A stretch of 64,000 nt of DNA from Sclerotiophoma versabilis (taxonomy: Eukaryota > Ascomycota > Dothideomycetes > Pleosporales > Didymellaceae): positions 558,001 to 622,000 of the forward strand of contig JAAROD010000011.1 in assembly GCA_012274445.1 (NCBI GenBank), in the 5' to 3' direction. Below are positions 31,874-44,394 of this stretch, one piece after another (positions within the stretch are counted from its first letter, which is position 1; every line of letters starts with the position of its first letter). The notes under the pieces are model-generated. The model did no database searches, was not told the DNA's origin, and was given only the letters and a program-made list of their open reading frames with translations. The position numbers and the translations under genes were made by a program.

Positions 31874-34071
31874 TCAGTGTCCCTTGCCAGCAGCCTTGAT
31901 AATATCAGCGGCCCTCTCAGCAACTGCATAAACAGTTGTCATCGTATGACTCGCCGGCAGCATCGGGAAAACACTCGCATCTACAACCCTCAGCGCTTCA
32001 ATTCCATAGACTTTCAGCTCTTGATCAACAACACCACCTTCCTCTCTCTTGCCCATCTTACAGCTTCCGGCGGGATGCCAAAGTGTGCTCGCACCATTCT
32101 TGATGTACTGATCAAGATCCGCATCACTGGTCACGTTCGCACCAGGCACAGCTTCAAAGGGATTGAGCTCCGCAATGGAAGGTTGTGTAACGAGACGGCG
32201 AGCGAATCGCACGGCTTCACGAAGCAGAATTGTGTCAAGAGGGTTGCGGAGAAATCCTGCGTCGGCAATGGGAGCGTCGAAAATGCTGTTCGAAGGCGCT
32301 TTGACACTACCGCGCGAGTATGGGTGCTCCAGGCCGAGAAACATCACGCCGTCTGCCCAGATGACTTCGAGGAAGGCAGAGTCCTTGGCCAGAAGCTTGG
32401 CGTTCAAGGAGCTGTACGATGACGCGTAACCAGCCGCGACTTCGGCAGGGGCGCCAGATGGAAGGGATAGGGTGGCGTTGGACGCAAGTGCTGCCGCGTG
32501 AATGGAGGCGCTAGTATTTGTGTAGGTTGAAAGAGGCAGGAAGAGCAGGAAGTCGCCTGTCGGAGAAGTCAGGGGTCCACGCTTCTCAGTATCGTATTGA
32601 GCTCGAGCATCAGCGGCAAACGTGGCGTTTGACGTTAGCTCACTAGTGAGTGTAAGGGTGGTGTTGACTTGGATTTATCAGCTTTCATAGCACTAAATTT
32701 AGTTGAGAGATGAGTACGTACTTGAGTTGACCACCATTACATAGACGTGGTCGTGTAGATTCTGACCGACAGCTGGAAGGTCTACAACCGTGGGAACATC
32801 GATGCTTGAGAGCAGCGCGGAATCGCCGATGCCAGATACTTGCAACAGCTGGGGTGTGTGCAGAGAGCCAGCGGCTACGATAACTTCTTGCTTTGCCTTC
32901 ACTGTCTGGACTGCTGCGTTTGAGGAGGCTGCAAACTGCAGATGGCTTGTCAGTGACATATTCTCAGTAAGCGGGACTGCGTTCTTACCTCCACACCCGT
33001 GGCTTTAATCGTACTGTTAACGGATGTCAAGATCCGAGTCACTTGATGGCCAGCGATGAGGTGGAAATTTTCCCTCTTCACAGCAGTATCATAGTAAGCT
33101 TCCTTAGCAGATGAACGTCGGTACTCTGTGGGGTCCATATTATGAGGGGTAAAGTAACCACCAATTGCATTCCCGCTGGCTTGGTCTTCTGGAATGGAGA
33201 TGCCAAGTTCGCCCGTAGCTTTCACCAAGTTTTCTGACAGAAGTCAGTCCTCTGGTTTTCATAATGATGGAAGAGTATAGTATCGTTTGGTACTTACTTG
33301 TCGTAGGCCAAATGTATGGGGAGTATGTCGAGTGCATGTAGCCTTCGTGGCCGTGCGCCTTGTCGTCCCATGTGATATTGTACTCCTTCAGAATTGCGTC
33401 TACTGGTGGGGAGAAGATCTCATTCTGCACTAGTCAGTCATAAAGGAGAGGGCACACTTTTTTTTCCCTGAAAAGTACTGACCTTCTTGAAGTATGGCAG
33501 CAAGCTCTCCCAATTCCATCCTTCATTGCCGAGCGCCTCCCACCCATCGTAATCTGACTTGGAACCGCGGTCGAAGACCATGCGATTCAACTTCGTAGAG
33601 CCACCGACAACCTTGCCTTGAGCGACTGAGATATTACGGCCACCCAGGTACTCACTTTCCGCATAAGTGGTGTTCCAGTCATACTTGGTACCAATAGCTC
33701 CACCTGCAAGTCCCGGGATGGTGACGAAGTCTTCACTTTGGTCGCTATGGGCCTGTCAGCATCGCACGGGAGAAGTTGAGTGAATGACTTACAACTGGCC
33801 GGCTTCGATGACCAAGACAGTGGTAGCTGCAAAATGTCACTAAGAGTTGAGCAACACGGACGGTCGTGATTAACTTACTCGGCTTTTCAGAAAGACGATT
33901 CCCAACAGTCAAACCAGATGCACCTCCTCCGACAATTACGAAGTCATACTCTTTCAGGAGCTCGTCAGCTTGTGACACAAGGTGACCGTTGAAAAGAGGG
34001 TGAGCCAAAGCGCTGGAAGCAGAAAATGCGATTGTCCACGAAACAAGACTACACCTAGACATCGATAGCAT
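31874..34071 (-). CDS. Secreted GMC oxidoreductase (AA3-type, FAD-dependent), 622 aa, 7 exons
   Basis: GMC enzymes oxidise alcohols or sugars with FAD and usually pass electrons to O2, giving H2O2, or to quinones. Exons (minus) are 33879-34071, 33793-33826, 33483-33744, 33298-33424, 32989-33233, 32722-32935 and 31874-32667; every junction is GT-AG and the join is in frame. A signal peptide (LVSWTIAFSASSALA) precedes the FAD-binding loop G48-x-G50-x-x-G53 in DFVIVGGGASGLTVGNRL. The GMC signatures follow: GKVVGGSTKLNRMVFDRG, AAGSLHTPQLLQVSGIG, and the C-terminal catalytic His pair, His556 in WHPAGSCKMG and His599 in PASHTMTTVYAVAE. No key residue is missing, so an active extracellular enzyme is expected. 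Subfamily (aryl-alcohol oxidase, glucose dehydrogenase or other) cannot be fixed by eye. Seven exons make this the most fragmented gene in the window. Confidence 0.94.
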
Positions 34072-35872
34072 GGCGAAAGAATGAGATGTCAAAAGGAGTG
34101 TGAGAAGGCTGCCGTATTCAGTCGTAATGTTTGGCTGTATTTGTGTTGTGCACACAGCACGTCTTTAAATATTCGAGCATCGTATTCTGCCGTAATGCAA
34201 CCGCTGCAGGGTGGCTTGCCTATGCCGTGTTGGTGCTTATATCTTGCATCTAAGCGGCAGCGTCTAGATCATACCATGTATGATTGTTGTGTTACCAGTA
34301 CTTGCTCGCTGTACGTTCATCTATGGTCTTCCAATAGCGCCGATCATGCGTGTGGTTGCAACTGCCGATGGTCGTTGCTGGTAGATTAATTCAGGGGCTG
34401 TGCAGCGGGAGCGCGGATCCAATCCTCCGAGCAACACCGAAACGTGGAAAACAGGGCTGTGACGTAGTATTTCGAAACAATGCAGGGATGAGGTTTGGGA
34501 AAGTACCCGAGGCTGTCGGTTTCCTGTCACGTGTAATTGGCGGCTAAATAGCTGCATTGTGCTGACCGTTCGGTGTTGAGGGAACATAAATCTTTTCTCC
34601 TTCCTCATCTACAGCCTCATCCGGGCATGCTCCATGCACATTATCTTGAACCAAACTGAAGGCACGCTATTCTCTGAATCGACTCATTAGCTGACAATAT
34701 ACTCAACCAGTATCCTAACGAACGGGCAGCTCACATAGAGCATTGTTTTCCAAGTACAAAGAGAAATTCTCAGGAAGCAGTATCTTCGTGGCTAGTTGCA
34801 GATGCAGGAAGCTTAGCGCACTCTCTCTTACTCATACACACAAACCCCTACTCTAGGAGTTTCGTCTCTAACCATAGCTAACAACCCAATCAAGTCAAAT
34901 TTCAGCCTCAATCTAGGTGAGCAGGTATTTGAGGGGAAAGGCCCCTAATTAGCCACATTTGATTGATTGATTGGTATCGTTTAACAGAGTGGGCGGTAGG
35001 GTTGTGAAGGGCTATCAAGGAGCCGTTGGTGGCAGAAGATCTGTCTCGGCCAGGGGGACTATTGTACGATCACGTGACTTGAACTTGAACAGGACCTTAT
35101 GTTGACCCCGGGGCATATTCTCTTATATTTGAGAACCCTCTCAGTCAAACTATCTGAACAATATTAGAGGTCCTTATTTAATTGATGGTTAGACTAAGGG
35201 CTAAGTCTTGATGCTTAATAATCTACCTCAAGTCCATCATGCTTCTACTCATTGTTGATTATTGTCAGTATTCTTTCAACCATCTCAGCTTTCTGAATGT
35301 TTCTTTACTCCTCCTTGGACCATCCGTGCGGACCATCCGTGCAAACAAAGCCCCACCAACTCTTTCGCGCAACAACGCAACTGACTACTACAGAAACAAT
35401 TGCAGCAACTCGAGTATCCATTCCTGGAGAGGCTCCTGATAAGAAGATGTGCGTACCAGATTTAATAACGCAGGAGGTTGTGTCCGAGGTCGTAGGGTAT
35501 TGCAATTAAGATGTCTTGTGAAGCTCTCAGTGGTGCCCGTACAACCACCGAAAATGGCAAAGACGGCGAGCACGCGTTTTCTATCCAGTTCGACGACTAT
35601 AAGGATTACGCTGATGCAATTTGCAGTGAGAGTAGACCTTGGCCCTATCTGTGCCTGTGATACAGATAGCCTGTTACGCGGTTAGGTAAACAATTAGTTT
35701 GTATGTTAGAAGTCTGGCGCGCTCTGGTTGATTCTTGCCAGACGATAGGTCACCAGGACCAAAGATGGTAGCTCGGGGTTTGTTGCAACAGACCCTTCTT
35801 CCACATTCATTCGTTTGGTTCTCTGCGGGATATGCATGTTTGCCTCATGCGGTTTCGGGCTGAGGTTGGTGA
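34072..35872. other. Intergenic region, GMC promoter side to zinc-cluster factor
   Basis: Upstream of the GMC gene and downstream of the zinc-cluster gene. 34640-35240 looks non-coding and partly AT-rich, with a GATTGATTGATTGG tract near 34959. A perfect 13-bp tandem duplication lies at 35317-35342. Short frames around 35297-35685 match nothing known. No transposon end could be proven. Confidence 0.45.
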
Positions 35873-38497
35873 TCACATGCTGGAGAAGTTATTGGCCCAG
35901 CCAAGCGGACCAAAACCCTCGAAGCCGGTAAGCTGAGCGTGTTCTCCGCTGTTTGCTTCCCACTCGAAGAAATTCTGAAGATCGTCCAGGTTGAAGACAG
36001 GTTGTTCGAGATCAGTTGTTGACATGTCATTGGCTAGCACTGGACCAAGCTGTCCAGGTTGGGTTGCAACATTCGCAAGCGTGGCAAGATTCGACGCCAT
36101 AGGGTTGTTCGATTGTGTTGAATAATTGTAATCACTCGATGTCGACGGCGATTGTCCTATGCCGTTGGAAACAGGTGGCAGCAAAGCTACTTGTACGTTT
36201 CGCTGAGCTGACTGAATATCGTTTAGGTTGGGGCTAGAAGCCTCGATAGCCTGTTGCACCTCGTTACGAACTTCTGAAGGATCTTGTGGCGCAATATATG
36301 TGCTCGCTTGGCCTCGTGCAATACCAGAGCGAACAGTCTCCAGCCACCGCTCTGTTGTGATATACAAAGGTTCTGCTAGTGGGTACATCAAAGACATCTC
36401 TCGTAGCGCTTTGTTGTTCTGTTGTACCAATTCCACTGTTCGGGCGATCACTGTCCTCGAATCTGGTTTAGACAAATCCAGAATGCGAGCAATGTGATAC
36501 AACATGATGCGATTGCTGTTGTAGACGAAAGACGGTAGAATGGGGTCTGCGAAATGCTTGATGCCGTGCTGCAGAACGGTAGCTACAAGGACAGACATAA
36601 GCTGAGCATGCTCAAAACATATCATTTGTAATCGGGACCGGAAGGCGTACTGTTCGGAAGGAAATTCGTACGGCCGCTGGTTCCGATAAAGGTCAGGTAG
36701 TGCAATCCGATGGATGTCGCACAACACGTGATGATACATGCAATGGTTCAGAAAGAGAGCACCAAGCTGGTGGGACTCTCGACGGATATAAATGTTGTCA
36801 GCGGAAAAGTCGAGCCAGGATGGCAGGCTCGCTTTCCAAGACTGAACCTCATCAATCAGCTGTGAGAATTCGGAGCCTGGCTCCCACGGCGGCCGCTCCT
36901 CATTCATGTGTTTGGAAAACCTGTTAGATCAGTGGACGAACATGACAGTTAATGCAAGGGAAATTACCTCAGAACCCGCCGCCATATACTAACAATACGC
37001 ACGTAGTAAGCTGCCATACCAAGGTTATCTCGTGGTTTCTCGGGCAGATCAGACTTGGGAATGAAATCCAAGGTCTGGCCCTCCTCGAGTCTTTCGGTTA
37101 CGACGGGTATCTGAAGCAAGAATTGCCGCTCGTTACAGGGAAGCTGTATCTTGATGTCCTTCTCGTTCAGAATGGTCAGATGATCGACACCACTACCGGC
37201 CCAAACATCAAGCATATAGCAGGCCCACATTAGTCGTCTCTGACACTCTCTTACCGAAGCTTCATTCGGACCTTCTTTCTGGCACAGAATGTCTGTGGAG
37301 GCTTCGTTATTCAGTTGCAGCGCATGCGCCATGCGTATTACCAAGCCTGTGAGCAAGAACGATCCAGCGTAGTTTCCAGTCCTAGCTTCTTGGTCATGAA
37401 GAAGGATGAGAACCTTAAGCTTTGTTGTAGAGATCGTGCTGTAGTCGGCAAAGAACATCTCTTCTGCGATTTTGGCCCACTGCGTACCCGCATTTTGTAT
37501 CAACTCCTTGGGTAACGGCTCAAACGATTCGCTGAATTCTAAAGCGTAGAATCTTGCACCGAGAGCACACATAATGTGCAGTAAGGCTTGACCTGAAGTA
37601 TCGGTAAGTTGACCTTCATCGAGCATGCGCATGAAAGTCGGCTTGTGCTCAAATGCGAACACGCGGATTGGCTGAACATTGTTGAAGTAGGCTTCGAGGA
37701 GGGTATGTAGTCGTGCTCTAGGCGGTAATTCCTGTGCAAAAAGCCTACAGATACAACATTCAGCGATGTCAAATGAAAGGAGGAAGGTACTGACCAGCTT
37801 AGCCCCGGTGGGCAGTTGATGTTTGCCAGGTCAGTGGGTGCTGACGAGAAGGCATTCCGAGGAATTTGTTGGGTCTGCGTCGACAGACTGGTTTCTGGAC
37901 TTGGAACAGCACTCGCAGTAGTTGATACGATGCTCTGAACCCACGCGGGTTCGTTGGTCTCCGCATCGTACACGCAGGTAGTCATTCGTTGGGCGCAACG
38001 TGTACATGTCGGCCGCTCGCCCGAGCACTTGACCTTTGACTCTCGGCAGGAAACACATGAACGAAATGTGCGTTTACGCTTGATGCCAAGTGGTTCAAGT
38101 GCTACGCTCGATCTTTTAGCTCCGGTTGTTGGTGCCCCATTTTGCACGCAGTCCAACTGAAGTCTTTCACAGTTCAGGCATCCATCTGGTCGCTCATCGC
38201 ACTTAACCTATGTTTGTGTCAACTCCCGAATCATCTGATGGTCCCAAATATGGCAACCTTGCGGAACACTCATTAAACAACACCCTTACATCACCGCATC
38301 TTGTTTCGGTACAGGCACATATTATCCGTCAGCGAAGATAAGATGTAACATACCTTTCTCGCTCGACAGGTTGCACAAGCTGATGCTTCGGTTAGCCGGT
38401 GTTTCGCCAAAAGAGGATCGCGCGCTGTATCACCATTCACAGGACGTCTCCGCTGCTTCTTAGCACCTGTATCTGGTAATGCAGGAATATCCGTCAT
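35873..38497 (-). CDS. Transcription factor with two tandem Zn2Cys6 clusters, 793 aa, 4 exons
   Basis: Exons (minus) are 38354-38497, 37795-38207, 36968-37744 and 35873-36920; introns are 146, 50 and 47 nt with GT-AG ends, and the join is in frame. Two complete binuclear clusters of spacing C-x2-C-x6-C-x6-C-x2-C-x6-C are read: the first at Cys41, 44, 51, 58, 61 and 68 (split by intron 1 after CATCRARK), the second at Cys99, 102, 109, 116, 119 and 126 (CVSCRESKVKC...). A 30-residue linker with basic GIKRKRTFR lies between. The fungal transcription factor middle-homology domain spans about residues 190-520 (EAYFNNVQPIRVFAFEHKP; CQRRLMWACYMLDVWAG). The tail is Asn/Ser/Gln-rich and ends in an acidic-aromatic stretch (FNLDDLQNFFEWE), a likely activation region. 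No ATG precedes the second cluster in its own exon, so exon 1 is needed. The target is unknown; neighbours are a GMC oxidoreductase and an amino-acid permease. Confidence 0.9.
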
Positions 38498-41400
38498 TGG
38501 CTATGATAGCGTTCGGCTCGTCGCTGTGTAGAAATTGCTTGCTCGCTGGCAAAACATTGGAAGGGTCATCGGCGAGCGTTCGGGCAGTCGCGTCGACGCT
38601 TGGTTTTGGTGGGGCGTGAAAAAAACGGAATGACGTGATATCCCAGTTAACTAAGCAACGAAGTAACGAACCTCACTAGAACATCACTCTCAACGAACCT
38701 GCTGTAGCAAACATTGTCGTTCGGCCCCGTATTTACAGGCACTGAGCAGCGAACCACATCCACCAAATCTGCGTCTCTCGTAGGATCGCCTCCTACCTGC
38801 TCAGGGTGTCTCGGACTATATTGTGGTGCCCCCAGAAGTTGTAGCCATGGCCAGTGAAGGCTCCATAGAATACATCGTACAACAACATTAATCACCGGGC
38901 TTGCATTGCTACCAGTTTGTGTGAGAGCCGATACTTAAGCATGTACTGCTGCTATTTTGCGTAAGTGAGCTCCAGCTGCTTGTGTATGGCAAACGGCTCC
39001 GAACGGACCACGGCCGAAACTTTTGGGGGGCACCACAGTAGCAGTCCAACACCATCCAATACCTAATTCGCGCATCATCTTCCGGTTCTACAAGCATAAG
39101 ACCTATGAGACTCACCCGTTTCTTGATCTACACAAGACCGACCTCGATAGGACATCATCGCACGCACGGTTTGTTCTGTGCGCACCGAAGGAATTCGATC
39201 TCCTTTTCGCCGACGTGATGAAGATGTTTGCAATCTCGAGCGCTAGAACCTAATTTTCATTATTAAGAACAGATTCACGGTTCATCGAAGCTTATGGAAC
39301 AGTTATCTGGTGGTACTGTATGCATCCAAGTCTTGTCGGATGCGGGTGCATACCACAGTTGCACGCAGGTTGCCTGCAATCCGATGCACACGACTGGCGC
39401 GTAAGGGTTTGGTTCTGTGGCCTCCTAAATACGGTCAGCCCACAGAAACACTATTGTGTCTCGTGGCTGATTTTCCTATAAAGTAATTCGGATGCGCGGA
39501 TCTATCTTTGTTTACTGACTGGAGACACGACACTCGTACTGCCGCTCGTCAGACACTCCTGCTAACATTCTGCAACCGATGGCAGATGAAAATAGTTATC
39601 CAACCCCTTCATATCCACTCATCACGGCTGAAATGGTGGGCTTTGATACTTTCCTAGACTTCCTTGAACAGGATGTTTGGACTGAGTAGATCACAGCAGG
39701 ACCCATTCGAGAATTCTTACTTCCCCCTCTACGGAATCATGGATCTACATAGTGCTCCTTCAAATTCGCCAGCATCTTCTGAAGCCACATGCACATATCC
39801 GTATACACTTATGAGACAACTGAGGCGCGTACAGTATTTGGCAGGCAACCCCACCACCGAGGCTTCTTAATACTTGTCAAAGCTTTCCGCATGCCTACTT
39901 TGTAGAAAGCGATCTTTGGCACATGCAAACTCCCCAAGCTGGTAAAGTCTCGTAAGTCTGGGAAAGGACGTGTGTTTGCGCCCGCAATTGAGTACTATTA
40001 CAATGGCAGGGAATGATGGGTTAGTCTCGGTAGATGAGTGGTAACCCTCAACAACATCAGCCTGCCGCTATACAGTGCAAAGTCCAGGTAGAAGCGGTTG
40101 TGATTGGAGCCGCTGTTACGATATCGTGGATCCGATTTGCCTTTGTCCCAGAATCCAAGGAGGCTGGAGAACCTAGTGTTTGCGTCGCTGTAGCATTTCA
40201 TACATGATAGCTTGGGGAACCATCTCATTGCCTTTGTATAGCTCGTTGAGCCAGAGGCTCTTCTCTTTCCATGTGACTTTGGAATCTGAAACTCTTCCAC
40301 GAGCTACATGGAAAGGTTCCAAGTAGGGCTTCGAACGCTGAAGCAGAGCGTCTTGCGCGTTCTATACAAATCGCCGTCCTGAGATTCAAAGTTCAAGTGA
40401 GACGATGTGATCTAAGATTTGGTCTTCCTAACAGAGCACTAGCAAGCAGAGCTGAATGGGACATAGGATGTCGCTCCCGGTGCCCAAGTCGTGCCACAAG
40501 CAGGATATGCTTAAGGCGGAAAAGACGTTTGTAAATTGATGCGCTTTAAGATCGCGTTCTGGGTGTAGTTGAGAGTAGTCAAGATGGTTCAGACCTTGGT
40601 CTCCTTTTCCGCCCACTCGACGACGTCAAGGGAGGATGATTTAAAACAATCCAAGCTGAATTGCGGAAGACCAGACCTTGCGTTTCGTCCACAAAATTAT
40701 CCGTGGAACTTAAAATTACTTGATCGATGGTTGGCCTAGGCTCTAGGGTGAGCATTGCGCATATAGCGAGTCAATGTTCCTCTGCTGGGAACACACAGTA
40801 AATGGGCAGTCCTTTCTAAAGTTGTTCCCTTAGTCGAAAAGTGCAAATTTTGAGCATAGTAAGCTGCCATGAAACCAGTGTTGGCAAGGGAGTTGAAGCG
40901 GTTGGTGAAGAAGAGTATGGATGGTACGAGTGCGGTCTTGTCTTATTGTGATGTGAGGATGTAGTTGAGGCAATAAAGCTGAGACAATGACTTACGAATG
41001 CGATCAACAAAAGGGAACCCCAAATGGAACACATGATGATTGTCAGTCTCTTAGCTGAAAAACATTACCACTGCGAGGTAGGATCTGATTGGGCTTCAGG
41101 CTTGGACATGTCAAACAGCTGTTCTAGCTCAACCGACTGATTAGTCGCAACGTGAATGTCCACGATGCTAATGATGGAGCAGTGAACTGCAGACTATCTT
41201 TTTGCTGCACAAACCGCACAATCTTGTCTTTTCCATGGATCCGCAGGTAACTTTGGACACCTAACCTCACGATTCGGCAGTTCAGTTGCTTCCATTGCAG
41301 TATTCCGGCCAAAGGCTTATCCGCGCAGAAGGTTTTGCTTCGGAGATAACCAACCGTGAAGACTAGCAGTGGAACACCGATGACTCTATTGTCCACCTGT

Positions 41401-41725
41401 ACTCGTTCTGTTGTTGAGGATGACATTTACAAACCTAATATCAGATGTCAAGCTTCGTCTGGAGCGTTGCATTAGCTGCTTGCCTTATTTGAGGTCTTTT
41501 TTGGTGGGTATCATTGTAATGCAAATCTCACAACCCCCTTTAATAACTTTGTGAGGCTGCATCTTGAGTGGTGTAGCCATCTTCAAGTGTCGACTAACGT
41601 TCGCGAAGCTTTGACAGGCCTGACCGTACGCTGAATTGGATACCTGACTGGATGCCCATATGGTGTCTGAAAGTGTTTTCCGTAGTTGTTGCAGGTTGAT
41701 CACTGCATTGAAATAAAAATTTAGT
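38498..41725. other. Gene-poor interval of 3.2 kb
   Basis: Short frames on both strands (for example 39998-40300 -, 41124-41426 -) are not recognisable and lack splice partners I can defend. No repeat, tRNA or transposon was seen. It could hold decayed gene pieces like those found nearby, but none is readable. Confidence 0.45.
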
Positions 41726-43388
41726 TTATTGCAAGCGTCCAGACCAAAGATCAATAGTTTTGGCGCGGGCAAACTTGGACTTGTCAGTACAATGATTTCA
41801 TCAGGGCGCTGAACTGGACTTACCTTTGTTTTGTAGACTAGCTTCCAGACAATGATGGGAACGATGAAGATGGGAATACCGACATACGATGCGATAAAGT
41901 CGGCTGTACTCCAATTTCCCTTTAAAAAAACAGGAAACCCAGTGATCAAAGTGATGATTGTAGCGCCGATGAACCCATACCACGCTGTGAACGGCTGGAA
42001 GGGGCTCTTCCATGGCAAGGTCTCTCGGCTGACCCTCTGGGCCTTCATCGCAGCGTAGAACCGAATGTAGCAGAAGCACAGAGTGGCCCATGCAATGAGT
42101 CCGGCAACGGTACTCAGACTCATTAACCAGTCGAAAGCCTGCGACGCGCCGCCAGTACCAAGACTCAAGTATGCAAGGGGACCAAAGAGCCAAGAGGCTA
42201 TGACTGCCACATAGGGCACGCCATTCTTCCAGGTGCGTCCGAAGAACTGTGGCAGCTGGCGATCTGTAGTCATGGCTACAATCATGCGAGATCCAACCCA
42301 GCAATAGGAATTCCCTGCAGACCAAGCGGAGACAAGAATACAGGCGTTGACGATCGAAGGAAGGGCGCCGATGCCGGCCTCCTTTATAGCAATAACCCAA
42401 GGTGAAGAATTGGCGTTTCCAGTACCAGAGACCAGGCCCGAGTTCGTAGGGTCGACAATCAGTCCGATGAGCAAAGCACCGAGGATGTAGAAGAGTGCGA
42501 TACGGTATGTGACGTTGGTTGCAGATCTGGGAATGGCCTTATGTGGATTCACGCTCTCGGCCGCTGTGATCACCACGACTTCAACGCCGATGAAAGAGAA
42601 CGAAGCATTGACGAATGCAGCGAGGAAGCCTAAGAAGTGACCCGTGGATCCGGTAATACCATTGTAGTCAACCCATGCACCGGGAGAATGCCAGTAGCGG
42701 AACCCAATCGTTTGACCGTTCGGCGCACCGCCAGATGTGATCACAATGGATACTATGACGAGACCGAGAAAGCAAGCGACCTTGATGGTTCCTGCTATGA
42801 CCTCAGACTCGCCAAACCAGCGCACGCTCATCAAATTGATGGCAAGGATGAGGACAAGACTGATCGTGATGACTACAGCAGGGGTTAAATCCGTCCAGTA
42901 TCCGACAAGTATGGCTGATGCTGAAGCCTCGGCTGCGATAGATATGGTGTAGCAGTACCCATAACTGATCGCCAAAGAGAAGCCGACAGCTGGGTCGATG
43001 AAGCGAGTCGCAAAGTGAGGGAATGAGCCAGCTGTGGGGATCTAAGCGCACGTAAGCAACGTCCGTTGAACAGGGTCCAACTTTTCCTCACCATTGTGGC
43101 CAGCTCAGCAACACTCTGCATGACACACCATAAGACACTGCCAACAATAGTGTACGCAAGCAAAAGACCTGCTGGCCCAGCATTCGCGTATGCAGAGCCT
43201 GTTCCGATGAATAGGCCTGTTCCAATACCAGAACAAAAGCCAATCATGGTAACATGGTAGTTTTGCAGACGGCGCTGGGTGGCACCATGACCACCAACAT
43301 TGAGTTGCGGCTCCAGTATAGGCTTGTCATCCGGAGCATGCTCATCGGCACGGGCCACGTACTCGATGTCTTGGTTGTAATGTGACAT
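41726..43388 (-). CDS. Amino-acid permease (APC superfamily, yeast AAT-type), 522 aa, 3 exons
   Basis: Proton-coupled amino-acid uptake at the plasma membrane is the known role of this family; substrate range cannot be read here. Exons (minus) are 43092-43388, 41824-43041 and 41726-41779; introns are 50 and 44 nt. The N-terminus is hydrophilic and cytosolic; transmembrane helix 1 begins at VTMIGFCSGIGTGLFIGTG, the signature of the amino-acid permease domain, and about twelve membrane segments follow (YTIVGSVLWCVMQSVAELAT; SISLVLILAINLM-like; ALFYILGALLIGLI; ACILVSAWSAGNSYCWVGSR; GLIAWATLCFCYIRFY). The third exon supplies a normal cytosolic tail ending TIDLWSGRLQ. If the last intron is ignored, the frame runs on to 41485 and gives an 81-residue tail unlike the family. 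The tandem zinc-cluster regulator lies 3.2 kb downstream on the same strand. Confidence 0.93.
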
Positions 43389-44394
43389 CGTGCTCCGCGG
43401 ATGGAAAGAGTAAACGTGAGGAAGTGGAGGCGCGGGTGATAACACCAGTTTCCCGGCTATACAAAGCACTCTTTATTCGAACCAGGTAAGGATGGTTCCG
43501 CTGATCGGAAAAGTTTCTTCATCACCAACAAGAGCACGTCATTTGCAAGACGAGAGCCTGGACCAACAAGCGCATTCGCAATACGTACCACATGTTTCGC
43601 AAGGCTGGTAGATCTCGGATACAGGCGAGAAGACGCCGTGATCCAGCATATTCAGGGGTCCCTCTTGGCACATGCAGCTTTTCGTGTGCATTGAAATGGT
43701 AAGCAGAGTAACGAGAGTGCTGAATGTGCGGCGTCCAGCAGGTGTTCACAGACAGTGGTACTATTTCGGCGCTAGACTAAACAACCTAGAAGCGAAGTTC
43801 ACCACCGGTGAATTTGCAGCCTATACAGCTCCTGCACACTCGCGCAGATCTCTAAAGACACTTAAACATACTACTTGAAATACTTTAGCAATCAGGCTAG
43901 ATTTTACTTGTTCAATTATTTGGTGTGGTGTTAGGAGTAGGAGACATGTGCACTCTCGCTTCCTGGTTGTCTAGTCTACTTACGTTCTTCGGCACCCACA
44001 AAGGGATTTTTTTGGCACTGAAAAGCTAAACTCTTCCACTCTCCGTTCCCCTTTCCCCTTGATTTTGCTTACGTATAACAACACTCGACAAGCATACAAA
44101 CTTTTGGTTCGCACAATTGACACAACATGAACATCCAAAGCGCCTGCGACCAATCCTGCAGAAAGTATTTTATCGTGACTGGGTCTGCAACACAGCTTTT
44201 GGGTGCGAGCCGTTCTGCTGCGGGATGTCCATAGCTTTCGAACCATCAACAGCCTGATGAAGCACGCCTGTCGATGCGTCAGCGCTTTGGTGGAGCCCCG
44301 GAACCCCAGGATCATGCACAAATAATAGCACCGGCTGTAGTACATAGTCATCTAGATTCGGTATACGAATGATGCATGTGTAAGAGAGAACAAT
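43389..44394. other. Intergenic region upstream of permease
   Basis: Promoter side of the permease gene and flank of the histidine-kinase relic. Only short unrecognised frames. Confidence 0.5.

Noticed and set aside
31796..32422. 208-codon frame antisense to the GMC oxidoreductase last exon
   Set aside because: Opposite strand of the catalytic C-terminal domain; no motif.
34640..35240. A DNA transposon remnant
   Set aside because: Sequence looks non-coding and somewhat AT-rich, but no terminal inverted repeat, target duplication or transposase frame could be shown.
39580..39690. 36-codon frame starting MADENSYPTPSYPL
   Set aside because: Too short, no splice continuation found, no homology.
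41485..41725. Extended 81-residue C-terminus of the amino-acid permease
   Set aside because: It comes from reading through a GTAAGT intron; splicing to 41779 gives a family-like tail and stop.
30287..43388. A secondary-metabolite gene cluster built around the GMC oxidoreductase, permease and regulators
   Set aside because: No core synthase (PKS, NRPS, terpene cyclase or DMATS) is present, and two candidate members are broken.
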